A DNA stretch of 64,000 nt, taken from positions 1,364,001 to 1,428,000 of the forward strand of contig NZ_CP074149.1 of the NCBI RefSeq assembly GCF_019968765.1, read 5' to 3'. The DNA comes from Enterobacter sp. JBIWA008. Lineage in GTDB: Bacteria > Pseudomonadota > Gammaproteobacteria > Enterobacterales > Enterobacteriaceae. The translations under genes were made by a program, and so were the position numbers. The notes below the pieces were generated by a model. The model made no database searches. It had not been told where the DNA came from and saw only the letters and a list, made by a program, of their open reading frames with translations. Within the stretch, counting starts at the first letter, position 1; each line of letters begins with the position of its first letter. Below are positions 1-9,691 of the stretch, piece after piece.

Positions 1-15
1 TACTATAAGGTCCGA

Positions 16-1236
16 TCAACTTTCCAGCAAATGCTGCAGCAGAATTCCGTTAAGCATGGCGCGTTTGACCAGCGCGAATGCGCCAATCGCCGAACGATGG
101 TCAAGCTTTGAACGAACAACCGGGAGATTCTGGCGGAATGCTTTCAGCGCCTGGGTGTTAATACAGCCTTCAATGGCGGGGAGTAGCACCTTTTCCGCTT
201 CTACAATTTCACCGGCGATCACCACTTTTTGTGGGTTGAACAGGTTAATGGCGATGGCGATGGTTTTCCCCAGGTGGCGTCCTACCTGCTCGATCACTTC
301 ACAGGCCAGCGCATCGCCTTTATTGGCGGCTTTGCAGATGGTTCCTATCTTGTAATCGTCCAGCGTGACGCGGCTTTGATAACCCTGCTCAAGGAGATGG
401 CGAACGCGCTGCTCGATGGCCGTATTGGCGGCAATGGTTTCAAGGCAGCCGAAGTTGCCGCAGTGGCAGCGCTCCCCGAGGGGCTCAACCTGAATGTGGC
501 CGATCTCGCCGACGTTACCGTTGCGACCAATAAAAATACGGCCGTTAGAGATAATACCGGCGCCCGTTCCGCGGTGAACGCGCACCAGAATAGAGTCTTC
601 GCAGTCCTGGCTCGCACCAAAGTAGTGCTCTGCCAGTGCCAGAGAGCGAATGTCGTGGCCCACAAAGCAGGTTACTTTAAAACGCTTTTCCAGCGCGTCG
701 ACCAACCCCCAGTTTTCAACCTGAATGTGCGGCATATATCGGATCACGCCGCTTTCCGGGTCGACCAGGCCGGGCAGAATCACGGAGATAGCAATAAGTT
801 CGCGGATTTTGCGCTGACAGCTTTCAATAAACTGCGCGATGGTATTCAGCAGCGCATGCTCCAGCGTCTCCTGGGTGCGCTCCGGAAGAGGGTAGTGCTC
901 TTCCGCAATCGCTTTACTGCTCAGATCGTACAGCGTGAGCGTGGTGTCATGACGGCCCAGCCGGACGCCAATTGCCTGAAAATTGCGGGTTTCGGTAATA
1001 ATGGAGATAGCGCGGCGGCCCCCGGTGGAGGCCTGCTGATCGACTTCTTTGATCAGACCGCGCTCAATGAGCTGGCGGGTAATTTTTGTCACGCTGGCGG
1101 GAGCAAGCTGGCTTTGTTCGGCTATTTGAATTCGCGAGATTGGTCCGTGCTGGTCAATCAGGCGGTATACCGCCGCACTGTTAAGTTGTTTAACGAGATC
1201 GACATTACCGATTTGAGCTTGTCCGCCAGGTGTCAT
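16..1236 (-). CDS. nagC: NagC, N-acetylglucosamine-responsive ROK-family repressor
   Basis: 406-residue ROK-family repressor, essentially collinear with E. coli NagC. An N-terminal winged helix-turn-helix (about residues 15-80, with the helix around SRIQIAEQSQLAPASVTK) precedes a sugar-kinase-like effector domain. That domain carries the ROK zinc motif near residues 247-264 (GHIQVEPLGERCHCGNFGC). By family knowledge it represses nag and chitin genes and is released by GlcNAc-6-phosphate. It lies 8 bases after nagA, so it is the third gene of nagBAC. The nagD/umpH gene that usually follows would be outside the window. Candidate NagC operators are present upstream of nagB/nagE and of chiP in this window. 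Confidence 0.97.
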   Translation of the reverse strand: MTPGGQAQIGNVDLVKQLNSAAVYRLIDQHGPISRIQIAEQSQLAPASVTKITRQLIERGLIKEVDQQASTGGRRAISIITETRNFQAIGVRLGRHDTTLTLYDLSSKAIAEEHYPLPERTQETLEHALLNTIAQFIESCQRKIRELIAISVILPGLVDPESGVIRYMPHIQVENWGLVDALEKRFKVTCFVGHDIRSLALAEHYFGASQDCEDSILVRVHRGTGAGIISNGRIFIGRNGNVGEIGHIQVEPLGERCHCGNFGCLETIAANTAIEQRVRHLLEQGYQSRVTLDDYKIGTICKAANKGDALACEVIEQVGRHLGKTIAIAINLFNPQKVVIAGEIVEAEKVLLPAIEGCINTQALKAFRQNLPVVRSKLDHRSAIGAFALVKRAMLNGILLQHLLES

Positions 1237-1244
1237 ACTTTTAC

Positions 1245-2393
1245 TTACTCAGTGACGACCTCGTTACCATTAACGATGGTCTTAATAATTTTAAAATCGT
1301 GTGTGAATGCCGTCAGGTTTGCAACCATACCTGGTGCAATTCCGCCGAGCTGTTTATCCACGCCCATTGCGCGAGCCGGATAAAGGGTTGCCATACGCAG
1401 GACTTCATCAAGCGCAATTCCGCAATGTTCAACCAGGTTACGCACCCCTTCAATCATGGTCAAAGAGGAACCGCTCAGCGTACCGTTTTCATCCACACAC
1501 AGTCCATTGCGGTAGTATATTGTTTTACTGGCAAAAATGAACTGCTCAATATTTGCACCTGCCGGTGCGGTGGCATCCGTCACCAGACAAAGCTTGTCAC
1601 CTTTCAGCCGCTTAGCATTGCGAATGTTGGTGTAATCGACATGTAATCCGTCCGCAATTATGCCGCAGTAGACGTCTGGCTCATCCAGAATCGCCCCGAC
1701 CAGGCCCGGTTCACGGCCTGTGATATACGGCATAGCGTTGTAAAGGTGCGTTGCGAAGGTAATGCCCGCGCGGAAACCGGCTTTCGCCTCTTTCAGCGTC
1801 GCGTTAGAGTGCCCTGCTGAAACGATAATCCCGGCACCAGCCAGTTTGCTGATGACATCCGTACCCGTCATTTCAGGCGCTAGCGTCACTTTGGTGATCA
1901 CATCGGCGTTCGCACACAGGTAGTCAACCAGTTCCGCATCAGGTTTACGCACGTAATTCGGGTTATGCGTCCCTTTCTTGACCATATTCAGCCATGGCCC
2001 TTCAAGATGCAGGCCCAGTGCCTGATTAGGGTGTTTGGCCAGGTATTCCCGCATCACGCGGATACCCTGCTTCATGAGATCATCACTACTGGTGATGAGC
2101 GTTGGCAGATAGCTGGTGCAGCCCGATTTCTCATTGGCTTTCTGCATGATCTCCAGGGTTTCGACCGTCACCGCATCCGCGGTGTCATTGAATTGCACAC
2201 CGCCGCAGCCGTTAAGCTGTACGTCGATGAAACCGGGGGAGATTACTGCTCCATTGAGTGAGCGCTGTTCAATCTCCGGCGGCAGTTCTGCCAGCGGGCA
2301 AACACGTTCAATCAGGCCATCAGCGATAACAATCGCATGGTCATCCAGAATTTCATGGCCGGTATAAATCCGACCGTGGGTTAAAGCGTACAT
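1245..2393 (-). CDS. nagA: NagA, N-acetylglucosamine-6-phosphate deacetylase
   Basis: Cytoplasmic amidohydrolase converting GlcNAc-6-P to glucosamine-6-P plus acetate, the first step after PTS import. The 382-residue length equals the E. coli enzyme. Metal ligands are visible as Glu131 (HLEGPW), His195 (AGHSNAT) and His216 (ATHLYNA), with catalytic Asp273 (VTDATAPAG). It is the second gene of nagBAC, 55 bases after nagB. That gap holds a terminator-like hairpin, which may lower nagA/nagC expression relative to nagB. Confidence 0.97.
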   Translation of the reverse strand: MYALTHGRIYTGHEILDDHAIVIADGLIERVCPLAELPPEIEQRSLNGAVISPGFIDVQLNGCGGVQFNDTADAVTVETLEIMQKANEKSGCTSYLPTLITSSDDLMKQGIRVMREYLAKHPNQALGLHLEGPWLNMVKKGTHNPNYVRKPDAELVDYLCANADVITKVTLAPEMTGTDVISKLAGAGIIVSAGHSNATLKEAKAGFRAGITFATHLYNAMPYITGREPGLVGAILDEPDVYCGIIADGLHVDYTNIRNAKRLKGDKLCLVTDATAPAGANIEQFIFASKTIYYRNGLCVDENGTLSGSSLTMIEGVRNLVEHCGIALDEVLRMATLYPARAMGVDKQLGGIAPGMVANLTAFTHDFKIIKTIVNGNEVVTE

Positions 2394-2407
2394 AACGACC
2401 CCCGGTT

Positions 2408-2440
2408 AAAAAAAGCGGCCGCCTCTTGATGAAGAGGCGG
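2408..2440 (-). terminator. Terminator-like hairpin between nagB and nagA
   Basis: A perfect 9-bp stem (CCGCCTCTT / AAGAGGCGG, loop of 4) at 2419-2440. On the minus strand it is followed by CCGC and a run of seven T (2408-2414). It lies inside the nagBAC operon. The four bases between stem and T-run suggest partial attenuation or an mRNA 3'-end-protecting structure rather than a full stop. Confidence 0.55.
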
Positions 2441-2448
2441 TTATTCAA

Positions 2449-3249
2449 TTACAGACCTTTGATGTTCTCAGCTTCTAACTCGTTGAAGTATTTCAGCGTT
2501 TTAACCTTCAGCTCCATCGTGGACGGTTCGTCGCAAACGATGACTGATTTAGGATGCAGCTGCAGGCAGCTGATGGTCCACATATGGTTAACGTTGCCTT
2601 CAACGGCAGCCTGGAGCGCTTGGGCTTTCACGCCGCCCAGCACCAGGATCATCACTTCTTCGGCATCCAGCAGGGTGCCTACGCCTACGGTCAGGGCGTA
2701 TTTTGGTACCTGGTTAACATCGCCGTCAAAGAAGCGGGAGTTTGCCACGCGCGTGTCATGGGTCAGCGTTTTAATACGGGTGCGGGAAGCCAGAGATGAC
2801 GCCGGTTCGTTAAACGCGATATGACCATCATTACCTACACCACCCATGAACAGGTGGATCTTACCGTAAGAACGGATTTTTTCTTCATACTGACGGCATT
2901 CTGCGTCAATATCAGGCGCGTTTCCATTCAGCAGGTTAATATTTTCAGATGGAATATCAACGTGATCAAAGAAATTGCGGTGCATAAAGCTATGGTAGCT
3001 TTCCGGGTGGTCTTTCGGTAAGCCAACGTATTCATCCATATTGAAGGTCACAACATGTTTGAAGCTAACCTGGCCTGCTTTATGCATCTCAACCAGCGCC
3101 TTATAGGCGGTCAGCGGTGTGCCGCCTGTCGGAAGTCCAAGAACGAAAGGACGATCGGCGGTCGGCTTAAACGCGTTAATACGATTAACGATATGGCGAG
3201 CGGCCCATTTACCGACTTGTTCAGCAGTTGCCAGGGGAATCAGTCTCAT
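2449..3249 (-). CDS. nagB: NagB, glucosamine-6-phosphate deaminase
   Basis: Converts glucosamine-6-P to fructose-6-P and ammonia, delivering amino-sugar carbon to glycolysis. In E. coli it is an allosteric hexamer activated by GlcNAc-6-P. The 266 residues match the family length. Active-site residues Asp72 (NMDEYVG), Asp141, His143 and Glu148 ([12 protein letters not shown]) are all present. It is the promoter-proximal gene of nagBAC, divergent from nagE across 328 bases that carry NagC and CRP candidate sites. Confidence 0.97.
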   Translation of the reverse strand: MRLIPLATAEQVGKWAARHIVNRINAFKPTADRPFVLGLPTGGTPLTAYKALVEMHKAGQVSFKHVVTFNMDEYVGLPKDHPESYHSFMHRNFFDHVDIPSENINLLNGNAPDIDAECRQYEEKIRSYGKIHLFMGGVGNDGHIAFNEPASSLASRTRIKTLTHDTRVANSRFFDGDVNQVPKYALTVGVGTLLDAEEVMILVLGGVKAQALQAAVEGNVNHMWTISCLQLHPKSVIVCDEPSTMELKVKTLKYFNELEAENIKGL

Positions 3250-3349
3250 TGTTCACCTCGAGAGTTAAAGTAGAAGAGTGGGCGGATGGCTATCGGAACC
3301 TGATACTTAAGCGTAACCTGGAAACTTTCAGGCCGGATCAATCCGTCTT

Positions 3350-3371
3350 GATTTTTTGAATGATAAAATAA
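3350..3371. promoter_or_regulatory. Candidate NagC operator, nagB side
   Basis: The sequence ATTTTTTGAATGATAAAAT is an AT-flanked imperfect palindrome (ATTTT, 9 bases, AAAAT) like known NagC boxes, about 100 bases upstream of nagB. With the second box at 3445-3466 it brackets a CRP site, as in the E. coli repression-loop arrangement. Apart from these sites I see nothing else in the 3250-3577 intergenic stretch. Confidence 0.45.
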
Positions 3372-3416
3372 GTTTTCACTGTTAGCCAGTATGAGGGAGG
3401 GTAAATAACGATATTT

Positions 3417-3432
3417 GGTGACAAAAATCACA
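3417..3432. promoter_or_regulatory. Candidate CRP site in the nagB-nagE region
   Basis: GGTGA-N6-TCACA fits the CRP consensus TGTGA-N6-TCACA at 9 of 10 core positions. Its position between two NagC-type palindromes agrees with shared cAMP-CRP activation of the divergent nagE and nagBAC promoters. Confidence 0.55.
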
Positions 3433-3444
3433 AAAAATACGCGT

Positions 3445-3466
3445 TTAATTTGCGATACGAATTAAT
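3445..3466. promoter_or_regulatory. Candidate NagC operator, nagE side
   Basis: TTAATTTGCGATACGAATTAA is a strong palindrome (TTAATT, 9 bases, AATTAA) of the NagC-box type, about 110 bases upstream of nagE. A related sequence recurs upstream of chiP at 7755-7778, another NagC-controlled gene. Confidence 0.6.
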
Positions 3467-3577
3467 TTTTCACACACTCACAATGCCAGTGAAGCATCAA
3501 CGGTATCTATCGTTCGTGACACAATAAAAAACAGAGCTGAGAACATGCCTTAAACGGGGTCTCATAGGGGGAAGAAA

Positions 3578-5599
3578 GTGAGTATTCTAGGTTATTTACA
3601 AAAGGTTGGTCGCGCACTGATGGTGCCGGTCGCCACGCTGCCTGCCGCAGCCATCCTGATGGGTGTCGGCTACTGGATCGACCCCAACGGCTGGGGTAAT
3701 ACCAGCGCGCTGGCGGCGTTCTTTATCAAGTCAGGTTCCGCCATTATCGACAACATGTCCGTGTTGTTCGCGATTGGTGTGGCTTACGGTATGTCCAAAG
3801 ACAAAGACGGTGCCGCTGCGCTGACCGGTTTTGTCGGTTTCCTCGTGTTAACCACCCTCTGCTCGCCTGCAGCGGTGGCTATGATCCAAAAAATTCCGGC
3901 GGACCAGGTTCCGGCGGCATTCGGTAAGATCAGCAACCAGTTTGTCGGTATCCTTGTGGGTATCATCTCCGCTGAACTGTATAACCGCTTCAGCAGCGTA
4001 GAGCTGCCAAAAGCACTCTCCTTCTTTAGTGGTCGCCGTCTGGTCCCCATCCTGACCTCGTTTGTGATGATCGTTGTTGCGTTCATCATGATGTACGTCT
4101 GGCCGATGATCTTCGACGGTCTGGTTAACTTCGGTGAGCACATCCAGAAACTGGGATCTGTCGGTGCGGGCGTGTATGCGTTCTTCAACCGTCTGCTGAT
4201 CCCGGTCGGTCTGCACCACGCGCTGAACTCCGTGTTCTGGTTCGACGTTGCTGGTATTAACGATATCCCTAACTTCCTGGGTGGCGCACAGTCCATCGAA
4301 GCAGGTAAAGCGGTTGTCGGTATCACCGGTCGTTACCAGGCGGGCTTCTTCCCGATCATGATGTTTGGTCTGCCAGGTGCTGCGCTGGCTATCTACCACT
4401 GCGCGCGTCCAGAGAATAAAGCGAAAGTGCTGGGTATCATGATGGCGGGGGCGTTCGCGGCCTTCTTCACCGGTATCACCGAGCCGCTGGAGTTCTCCTT
4501 CATGTTCGTGGCGCCGGTTCTGTATGTGATCCACGCCGTTCTGACCGGTATCTCCGTGTTCATTGCTGCCAGCATGCAATGGATTGCCGGTTTCGGCTTC
4601 AGCGCCGGTCTGGTGGATATGGTGCTGTCGTCCCGTAACCCGCTGGCGACCCACTGGTGGATGCTGATCCCGCAGGGTCTGGTGTTCTTTGCGATCTACT
4701 ACGTGGTGTTCCGTTTCACTATCACCAAATTCAACCTGATGACGCCGGGTCGTGAACTGGCTGTGGCCGGTAGCGAAGCGGATGGTCAGGATATGAACGT
4801 GAGCGGTGCTCAGGATCAGGACGTATCAGGTCTGGCGCGTCAGTACATCGCCGCTGTCGGCGGTTCTGACAACCTGACCGGCATCGACGCCTGTATCACT
4901 CGCCTGCGTCTGAACGTTAAAGACTCTTCCCTGGTGAACGAAGCGCTGGCCAAACGTCTGGGTGCTTCCGGTGTTATCCGCCTGAACAAAACCAGCGTGC
5001 AGATTATCGTTGGCTTCGTAGCAGAGAAAATTGCTAATGCCATGAAAACCACTGGTCCGGTAGCCGCAGCAGAAGCTTCTGCCGCACCTGTCGCCGCGCC
5101 AGCGGCTGCAAAACCGCAGGCGGTACCCAACGCCAAAACGGTAGCCGCGCTGGTTTCACCGGTCACCGGTGAAGTCGTTGCGATTGAGCAGGTGCCTGAC
5201 GAAGCCTTCGCCAGTAAAGCGGTCGGTGACGGTGTGGCGGTGAAACCAACGGATAAAACCGTTGTGTCTCCTGCTGCCGGTACCATCGTGAAAATCTTCA
5301 ACACAAACCACGCGTTCTGCCTCGAAACCGAAAATGGCGCGGAGATCGTTGTCCACATGGGTATCGATACCGTTGCGCTGAACGGTCAGGGCTTTACTCG
5401 CCTGGTGGAAGAGGGCGCTGAAGTAGTGGCAGGACAGCCGATTCTGGAAATGGATCTGGACTTCCTGAACGCCAACGCGCGCTCAATGATTAGCCCGGTC
5501 GTATGCAGCAACATCGACGACTTCAGCGGTCTGCTCATCCAGGCGAAAGGTCAGGTTATTGCGGGTCAAACACCGCTGTATGAGATTAAAGGCAAGTAA
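3578..5599 (+). CDS. nagE: NagE, PTS N-acetylglucosamine-specific transporter EIICBA
   Basis: Inner-membrane phosphotransferase permease that imports GlcNAc as GlcNAc-6-P. Domain order is IIC (membrane, residues 1 to about 375), IIB (about 415-485) and IIA (about 520-660). The IIB phosphocysteine is Cys439 (GIDACITRLR) and the IIA phosphohistidine is His593 (EIVVHMGIDT). The start is GTG, preceded by a strong AGGGGGA ribosome site. At 673 residues it is somewhat longer than the E. coli protein as I recall it (about 648); the Ala/Pro-rich linker between IIB and IIA (residues about 487-520) looks the likely cause. It diverges from nagBAC and ends in its own terminator. Confidence 0.96.
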   Translation: MSILGYLQKVGRALMVPVATLPAAAILMGVGYWIDPNGWGNTSALAAFFIKSGSAIIDNMSVLFAIGVAYGMSKDKDGAAALTGFVGFLVLTTLCSPAAVAMIQKIPADQVPAAFGKISNQFVGILVGIISAELYNRFSSVELPKALSFFSGRRLVPILTSFVMIVVAFIMMYVWPMIFDGLVNFGEHIQKLGSVGAGVYAFFNRLLIPVGLHHALNSVFWFDVAGINDIPNFLGGAQSIEAGKAVVGITGRYQAGFFPIMMFGLPGAALAIYHCARPENKAKVLGIMMAGAFAAFFTGITEPLEFSFMFVAPVLYVIHAVLTGISVFIAASMQWIAGFGFSAGLVDMVLSSRNPLATHWWMLIPQGLVFFAIYYVVFRFTITKFNLMTPGRELAVAGSEADGQDMNVSGAQDQDVSGLARQYIAAVGGSDNLTGIDACITRLRLNVKDSSLVNEALAKRLGASGVIRLNKTSVQIIVGFVAEKIANAMKTTGPVAAAEASAAPVAAPAAAKPQAVPNAKTVAALVSPVTGEVVAIEQVPDEAFASKAVGDGVAVKPTDKTVVSPAAGTIVKIFNTNHAFCLETENGAEIVVHMGIDTVALNGQGFTRLVEEGAEVVAGQPILEMDLDFLNANARSMISPVVCSNIDDFSGLLIQAKGQVIAGQTPLYEIKGK

Positions 5600-5624
5600 T
5601 CGCTCCTGAGTAGAGTCATGCCTT

Positions 5625-5658
5625 AAGCGGCGGGGGATACCCTCCGCCGCTTTTTTTT
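5625..5658 (+). terminator. Intrinsic terminator after nagE
   Basis: GC-rich stem GCGGCGG / CCGCCGC (5627-5633 with 5644-5650) followed directly by a run of eight T, 26 bases after the nagE stop. Confidence 0.85.
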
Positions 5659-5701
5659 GCAGCAAAAGCCCCCATTATTTTCCTCAGAGACGTTTTAAGG
5701 G

Positions 5702-5730
5702 TTGTCACTACGTCCGGCTTATAAGATCAT
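5702..5730 (+). promoter_or_regulatory. Likely glnS promoter
   Basis: TTGTCA (5702-5707) and GATCAT (5725-5730) are separated by 17 bases, 4-5 of 6 matches each to the sigma70 boxes. They lie about 30-40 bases upstream of the GAGG ribosome site of glnS. The layout resembles the E. coli glnS promoter as I remember it. Confidence 0.5.
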
Positions 5731-5768
5731 ATGCCGTTATACGTTGTTTACGCTTTGAGGAATCCACG

Positions 5769-7436
5769 ATGAGTGAGGCAGAAGCCCGCCCGAGTAACTT
5801 TATTCGTCAGATCATCGATGAAGATCTGGCCAGTGGTAAGCACACCACAATTCATACCCGCTTCCCGCCGGAGCCGAACGGCTACCTGCATATTGGGCAT
5901 GCGAAGTCCATCTGCCTGAACTTTGGCATTGCGCAAGACTATCAGGGACAGTGCAACCTGCGTTTCGATGACACCAACCCAGTAAAAGAAGACATCGAAT
6001 ACGTTGAGTCCATCAAGAATGACGTGCAATGGCTGGGCTTCAACTGGTCTGGCGATATCTGCTACTCCTCTGACTATTTTGATCAGCTTTACGCCTACGC
6101 GGTTGAACTGATCAACAAGGGTTTGGCGTATGTTGACGAACTGTCTGCTGATGAGATCCGTGAGTACCGCGGTACGCTGACTGCACCGGGAAAAAATAGC
6201 CCGTTTCGCGATCGCAGCGTGGAAGAGAACCTGGCGCTGTTTGAAAAAATGCGTGCCGGTGGCTTCGAAGAAGGCAAAGCGTGCCTGCGTGCTAAAATCG
6301 ACATGGCGTCTCCGTTCATCGTAATGCGCGATCCGGTGCTGTACCGCATCAAGTTCGCAGAACACCACCAGACCGGCAACAAGTGGTGCATCTACCCGAT
6401 GTACGACTTTACCCACTGCATCAGCGATGCGCTGGAAGGCATTACGCACTCCCTGTGTACGCTGGAGTTCCAGGACAACCGTCGTCTGTACGACTGGGTT
6501 CTGGATAACATCACCATTCCTGTGCATCCGCGCCAGTACGAGTTCTCTCGTCTGAATCTGGAATACACCGTGATGTCCAAGCGTAAGCTGAACCTTCTGG
6601 TGACAGACAAGCACGTTGAAGGTTGGGATGACCCGCGTATGCCGACCATCTCCGGTCTGCGTCGTCGTGGTTACACTGCCGCTTCTATTCGTGAGTTCTG
6701 CAAACGTATCGGCGTGACCAAGCAGGATAACACCATCGAAATGGCGTCTCTGGAATCCTGCATTCGCGAAGATCTCAACGAAAACGCCCCGCGCGCGATG
6801 GCGGTTATCGATCCGGTGAAACTGGTTATCGAAAACTATCCGCAGGGTGAAAGCGAGCTTGTCTCCATGCCTAACCACCCGAACAAACCGGAAATGGGTA
6901 GCCGCGACGTGCCGTTCAGCGGTGAGATCTGGATTGATCGTGCTGACTTCCGCGAAGAAGCCAATAAGCAGTACAAGCGTCTGGTGCTGGGTAAAGAAGT
7001 GCGTCTGCGTAATGCCTACGTCATCAAAGCCGAGCGCGTAGAGAAAGATGCAGAAGGGAATATCACCACTATCTTCTGTTCTTATGATGCTGAAACGCTG
7101 AGCAAAGATCCGGCGGATGGCCGCAAGGTGAAAGGCGTTATTCACTGGGTGAGCGCTTCCCACGCGCTGCCGGTAGAAATTCGTCTGTACGATCGTCTGT
7201 TCAGCGTGCCTAACCCAGGTGCTGCTGAAGATTTCCTGGCGACCATCAACCCGGAATCTCTGGTGATCAAACAGGGTTATGCGGAGCCTTCTCTGAAAGC
7301 TGCTGAAGCGGGCAAAGCGTTCCAGTTTGAACGTGAAGGTTATTTCTGCCAGGACAGTCGTTACAGCACGGCGGAAAAACCGGTATTTAACCGTACCGTA
7401 GGTCTGCGTGATACCTGGACGAAGATCGGCGAATAA
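5769..7436 (+). CDS. glnS: GlnS, glutaminyl-tRNA synthetase
   Basis: Class I aminoacyl-tRNA synthetase charging tRNA-Gln in the cytoplasm. The 555 residues match the E. coli length closely. The class I signature HIGH is at residues 41-44 ([10 protein letters not shown]) and the KMSKS-like loop reads VMSKRK near residue 270. The C-terminal anticodon-binding beta-barrels are present to the end. It is a single-gene unit, with an upstream promoter and a downstream intrinsic terminator. A 568-codon open frame on the opposite strand is a shadow. Confidence 0.98.
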   Translation: MSEAEARPSNFIRQIIDEDLASGKHTTIHTRFPPEPNGYLHIGHAKSICLNFGIAQDYQGQCNLRFDDTNPVKEDIEYVESIKNDVQWLGFNWSGDICYSSDYFDQLYAYAVELINKGLAYVDELSADEIREYRGTLTAPGKNSPFRDRSVEENLALFEKMRAGGFEEGKACLRAKIDMASPFIVMRDPVLYRIKFAEHHQTGNKWCIYPMYDFTHCISDALEGITHSLCTLEFQDNRRLYDWVLDNITIPVHPRQYEFSRLNLEYTVMSKRKLNLLVTDKHVEGWDDPRMPTISGLRRRGYTAASIREFCKRIGVTKQDNTIEMASLESCIREDLNENAPRAMAVIDPVKLVIENYPQGESELVSMPNHPNKPEMGSRDVPFSGEIWIDRADFREEANKQYKRLVLGKEVRLRNAYVIKAERVEKDAEGNITTIFCSYDAETLSKDPADGRKVKGVIHWVSASHALPVEIRLYDRLFSVPNPGAAEDFLATINPESLVIKQGYAEPSLKAAEAGKAFQFEREGYFCQDSRYSTAEKPVFNRTVGLRDTWTKIGE

Positions 7437-7462
7437 TATTGCTGCTCTGGTCAATGAGAAAC

Positions 7463-7491
7463 AAACGCCGCACTATGCGGCGTTTTTTTTT
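7463..7491 (+). terminator. Intrinsic terminator after glnS
   Basis: Stem ACGCCGC / GCGGCGT (7465-7471 with 7477-7483) followed by nine T. Confidence 0.88.
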
Positions 7492-7754
7492 ATTTAACGA
7501 TCAGGGTATTAAGCCAGAGCCTAAAGAGGCGTCGTGAAAATATCAGGTCAATGAGGTGCTACTTATTTTTTTAAAAAAAGTTTGTGTCATTACGAAAATC
7601 AAAAAGGTTATAAAAAAGAAAAGAGAATCCACATCTAACCACTGAAATACTTGGCAATTCCCCGTCATTACTCGTCTCACTGCAAATGTTACAAATCACT
7701 ACCAATTATGTGCACTTCGTCATAATCCTGACTTTTGTCCGCTAAAAAGCATTG

Positions 7755-7778
7755 ATAATTCGCGTCGCGAAAAATAAC
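7755..7778. promoter_or_regulatory. Candidate NagC operator upstream of chiP
   Basis: AATTCGCGTCGCGAAAAAT is a palindrome centred on CGCG-T-CGCG with AT flanks, similar to the nagE-side box at 3445-3466. NagC repression of chiPQ is established in E. coli and Salmonella. Confidence 0.5.
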
Positions 7779-7820
7779 CTAAAGACGGTAGTTAATTCGA
7801 GGGTATTTAAAACTATCCCT

Positions 7821-7863
7821 GACCATTTGGTCTTTTTTATTTACGCCGTTTCAGGCGTTTTAA
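7821..7863 (+). terminator. Two tandem weak hairpins with T-tracts in the chiP leader
   Basis: GACC-ATTT-GGTC followed by TTTTTT (7821-7838), then ACGCC-GTTTCA-GGCGT followed by TTTAATT (7843-7864). Both lie a few bases before the chiP ribosome site. The stems are short (4 and 5 bp), so attenuation is possible but weakly supported. Confidence 0.3.
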
Positions 7864-7865
7864 TT

Positions 7866-7879
7866 CGTCAAAGAGGAAT
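7866..7879 (+). promoter_or_regulatory. ChiX sRNA pairing site over the chiP ribosome binding site
   Basis: CGTCAAAGAGGAAT is, base for base, the complement of the ChiX seed (ATTCCTCTTTGACG) as I remember that sRNA. It includes the GAGGA Shine-Dalgarno of chiP. ChiX is known to silence chiP by blocking this site until chitobiose-induced chb mRNA traps the sRNA. The chiX gene itself is not in this window. Confidence 0.75.
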
Positions 7880-7884
7880 AATCT

Positions 7885-9300
7885 ATGCGTACGTTCAGTG
7901 GCAAACGTAGTGCGCTGGCGCTGGCTATCGCCGGTGTGACAGCAATGTCGGGCCTGGTGGTGACACCAGAGGCGAAAGCGGCGGGCTTCATCGACGATTC
8001 GACCCTCACGGGCGGTATTTATTACTGGCAGCGTGAGCGTGACCGTAAAGACGTCACTGAAGACAAATATAAAACCAACCTTTCACACTCCACCTGGAAC
8101 GCCAACCTGGACTTCCAGTCAGGCTATGCAGCCGATATGTTCGGTCTGGATATTGCTGCGTTCACCGCGATTGAAATGGCGGAAAACGGCGACAGCGGCC
8201 ACCCGAATGAAATCGCCTTCTCCTCCAGCAACAAAGCGTATAAAGAAGACTGGTCCGGGGATAAGAGCGGTATCAGCCTTTACAAAGCCGCTGCGAAATT
8301 TAAATACGGCCCGGTATGGGCGCGCGGTGGTTACATTCAGCCAACTGGCCAGACCCTGTTAGCACCGCACTGGAGCTTTATGCCGGGTACCTACCAGGGC
8401 GCGGAAGCTGGGGCTAACTTTGACTACGGCGATGCGGGCGCGCTGAGCTTCTCCTATATGTGGACCAACGAGTACAAAGCACCGTGGCACATTGAGATGG
8501 ACAAGTTCTACCAGGGCGATCGTAAAACGAAAGTGGATTATCTCCACTCTTTAGGTTTGAAATACGACTTTAAAAATGACCTTGTCCTGGAAGCAGCGTT
8601 TGGCCAGGCTGAAGGCTATATGGATCAGTACTTTGCTAAAGCATCGTATAAATTTGATATCGCTGGCAGCCCACTCTCTACCAGCTATCAGTTCTATGGC
8701 GCACGTGACAAAGCCGATGCGCAAAATAACTTAAGGACTAATGATGAGGTCGCGCTGGCCAACGATTTGTATGACGGCACGGCCTGGCTGCAGGCTTTAA
8801 CCTTTGGCTACAAAATAGGCCAGGTGGATCTTCGTCTGGAAGGTACCTGGGTTAAAGCAGACGGTAATCAGGGTTTCTTCCTGCAGCGCATGACGCCAAC
8901 CTATGCTTCATCAAACGGACGTTTAGATATTTGGTGGGATAACCGTTCTGACTTCAACGCCAATGGTGAAAAGGCGGTATTCTTCGGCGCGATGTACGAC
9001 CTCAAAAACTGGAACCTTGCAGGATGGTCCGTTGGGGCTTCCTACGCTTACGGTTGGGATGCAAAACCAAGCAGTGCACCGATCTACGATCAGAGCCAGC
9101 GTCTGAAAGAATCTGCTTACAGCCTGGATGCTGCATATGTGCTGCAGGATGGCCGAGCGAAGGGCACGATGTTCAAGCTGCACTTCACTCAGTATGACAA
9201 CCATTCCGATCTGCCAAGCTATGGCGGTGGCTACAACAACATCTTCCAGGATGAGCGTGACGTGAAATTCATGGTTATCGCACCATTCACTATCTTCTGA
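7885..9300 (+). CDS. chiP: ChiP, outer-membrane chitoporin
   Basis: Chitooligosaccharide-specific outer-membrane porin of the OprD-like family (formerly YbfM). The 471-residue precursor begins with a signal peptide (residues 1 to about 32, ending TPEAKA before AG). Alternating aromatic beta-strands follow, and it ends in the porin-type terminal phenylalanine (APFTIF). The start sits 7-10 bases after GAGGA, inside the ChiX target. It is first in chiPQ, under predicted NagC and ChiX control, and fits the nearby nag genes functionally. Confidence 0.93.
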   Translation: MRTFSGKRSALALAIAGVTAMSGLVVTPEAKAAGFIDDSTLTGGIYYWQRERDRKDVTEDKYKTNLSHSTWNANLDFQSGYAADMFGLDIAAFTAIEMAENGDSGHPNEIAFSSSNKAYKEDWSGDKSGISLYKAAAKFKYGPVWARGGYIQPTGQTLLAPHWSFMPGTYQGAEAGANFDYGDAGALSFSYMWTNEYKAPWHIEMDKFYQGDRKTKVDYLHSLGLKYDFKNDLVLEAAFGQAEGYMDQYFAKASYKFDIAGSPLSTSYQFYGARDKADAQNNLRTNDEVALANDLYDGTAWLQALTFGYKIGQVDLRLEGTWVKADGNQGFFLQRMTPTYASSNGRLDIWWDNRSDFNANGEKAVFFGAMYDLKNWNLAGWSVGASYAYGWDAKPSSAPIYDQSQRLKESAYSLDAAYVLQDGRAKGTMFKLHFTQYDNHSDLPSYGGGYNNIFQDERDVKFMVIAPFTIF

Positions 9301-9344
9301 TGAACGCGCTGGCGGGTTAACTTCCGCCGGCATGGAGACTGCAC

Positions 9345-9677
9345 ATGATGAAAAAAATCGTAATCGTCGCGTTGCTGGCATCAGGGCTGGTGGCGTGTGC
9401 TCAGACTCAGGCGCCGAAAGAGGACACCCGTCTGAAGGAGGCGTATAGCGCCTGTATTAATACTGCGGAAGGATCGCCGGAGAAAATTGAAGCCTGTCAG
9501 AGCGTGCTGAACGTGCTGAAGAAAGAGAAAGCGCACGAGCAGTTCGCGACGCAGGAGAACATCCGCGTGATGGATTACCAGGCCTGCATTCAGGCGCGTA
9601 AAACCGGTAACGATCAGGAAGTGGCGAAGCGTTGCGACCAGATCTGGAAAGAAATTAGAAGCAATAACAGTAAGTAA
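9345..9677 (+). CDS. chiQ: ChiQ, chitosugar-induced lipoprotein
   Basis: Small lipoprotein (formerly YbfN) of 110 residues. The signal peptide ends in a lipobox LVAC with Cys18 as the lipidation site. The mature part is charged and contains conserved cysteines (YSACINT, IEACQ, YQACIQ, KRCDQIW). It starts 44 bases after chiP, with GGAG seven bases before the first ATG; the next codon is also ATG. It is co-transcribed with chiP; its molecular role is not known to me. Confidence 0.88.
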   Translation: MMKKIVIVALLASGLVACAQTQAPKEDTRLKEAYSACINTAEGSPEKIEACQSVLNVLKKEKAHEQFATQENIRVMDYQACIQARKTGNDQEVAKRCDQIWKEIRSNNSK

Positions 9678-9691
9678 CCCGCTGTTATCAT

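Larger units (their letters stand above)
7492..7884 (+). promoter_or_regulatory. chiP upstream region and leader
   Basis: This AT-rich 390-base stretch between glnS and chiP holds no convincing ORF. It contains a NagC-type palindrome at 7755-7778, two short tandem hairpins each followed by T-rich sequence (7821-7838 and 7843-7863), and the ChiX target at 7866-7879. I could not fix the promoter from the sequence alone. Confidence 0.5.

Noticed and set aside
229..1383. 384-codon plus-strand frame over nagC
   Set aside because: Antisense shadow crossing the nagC-nagA junction with no ribosome site.
5748..7454. 568-codon open frame antisense to glnS
   Set aside because: It lies wholly opposite a conserved essential gene, shows no recognisable domain and has no ribosome site. 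It reflects third-position GC bias of glnS.
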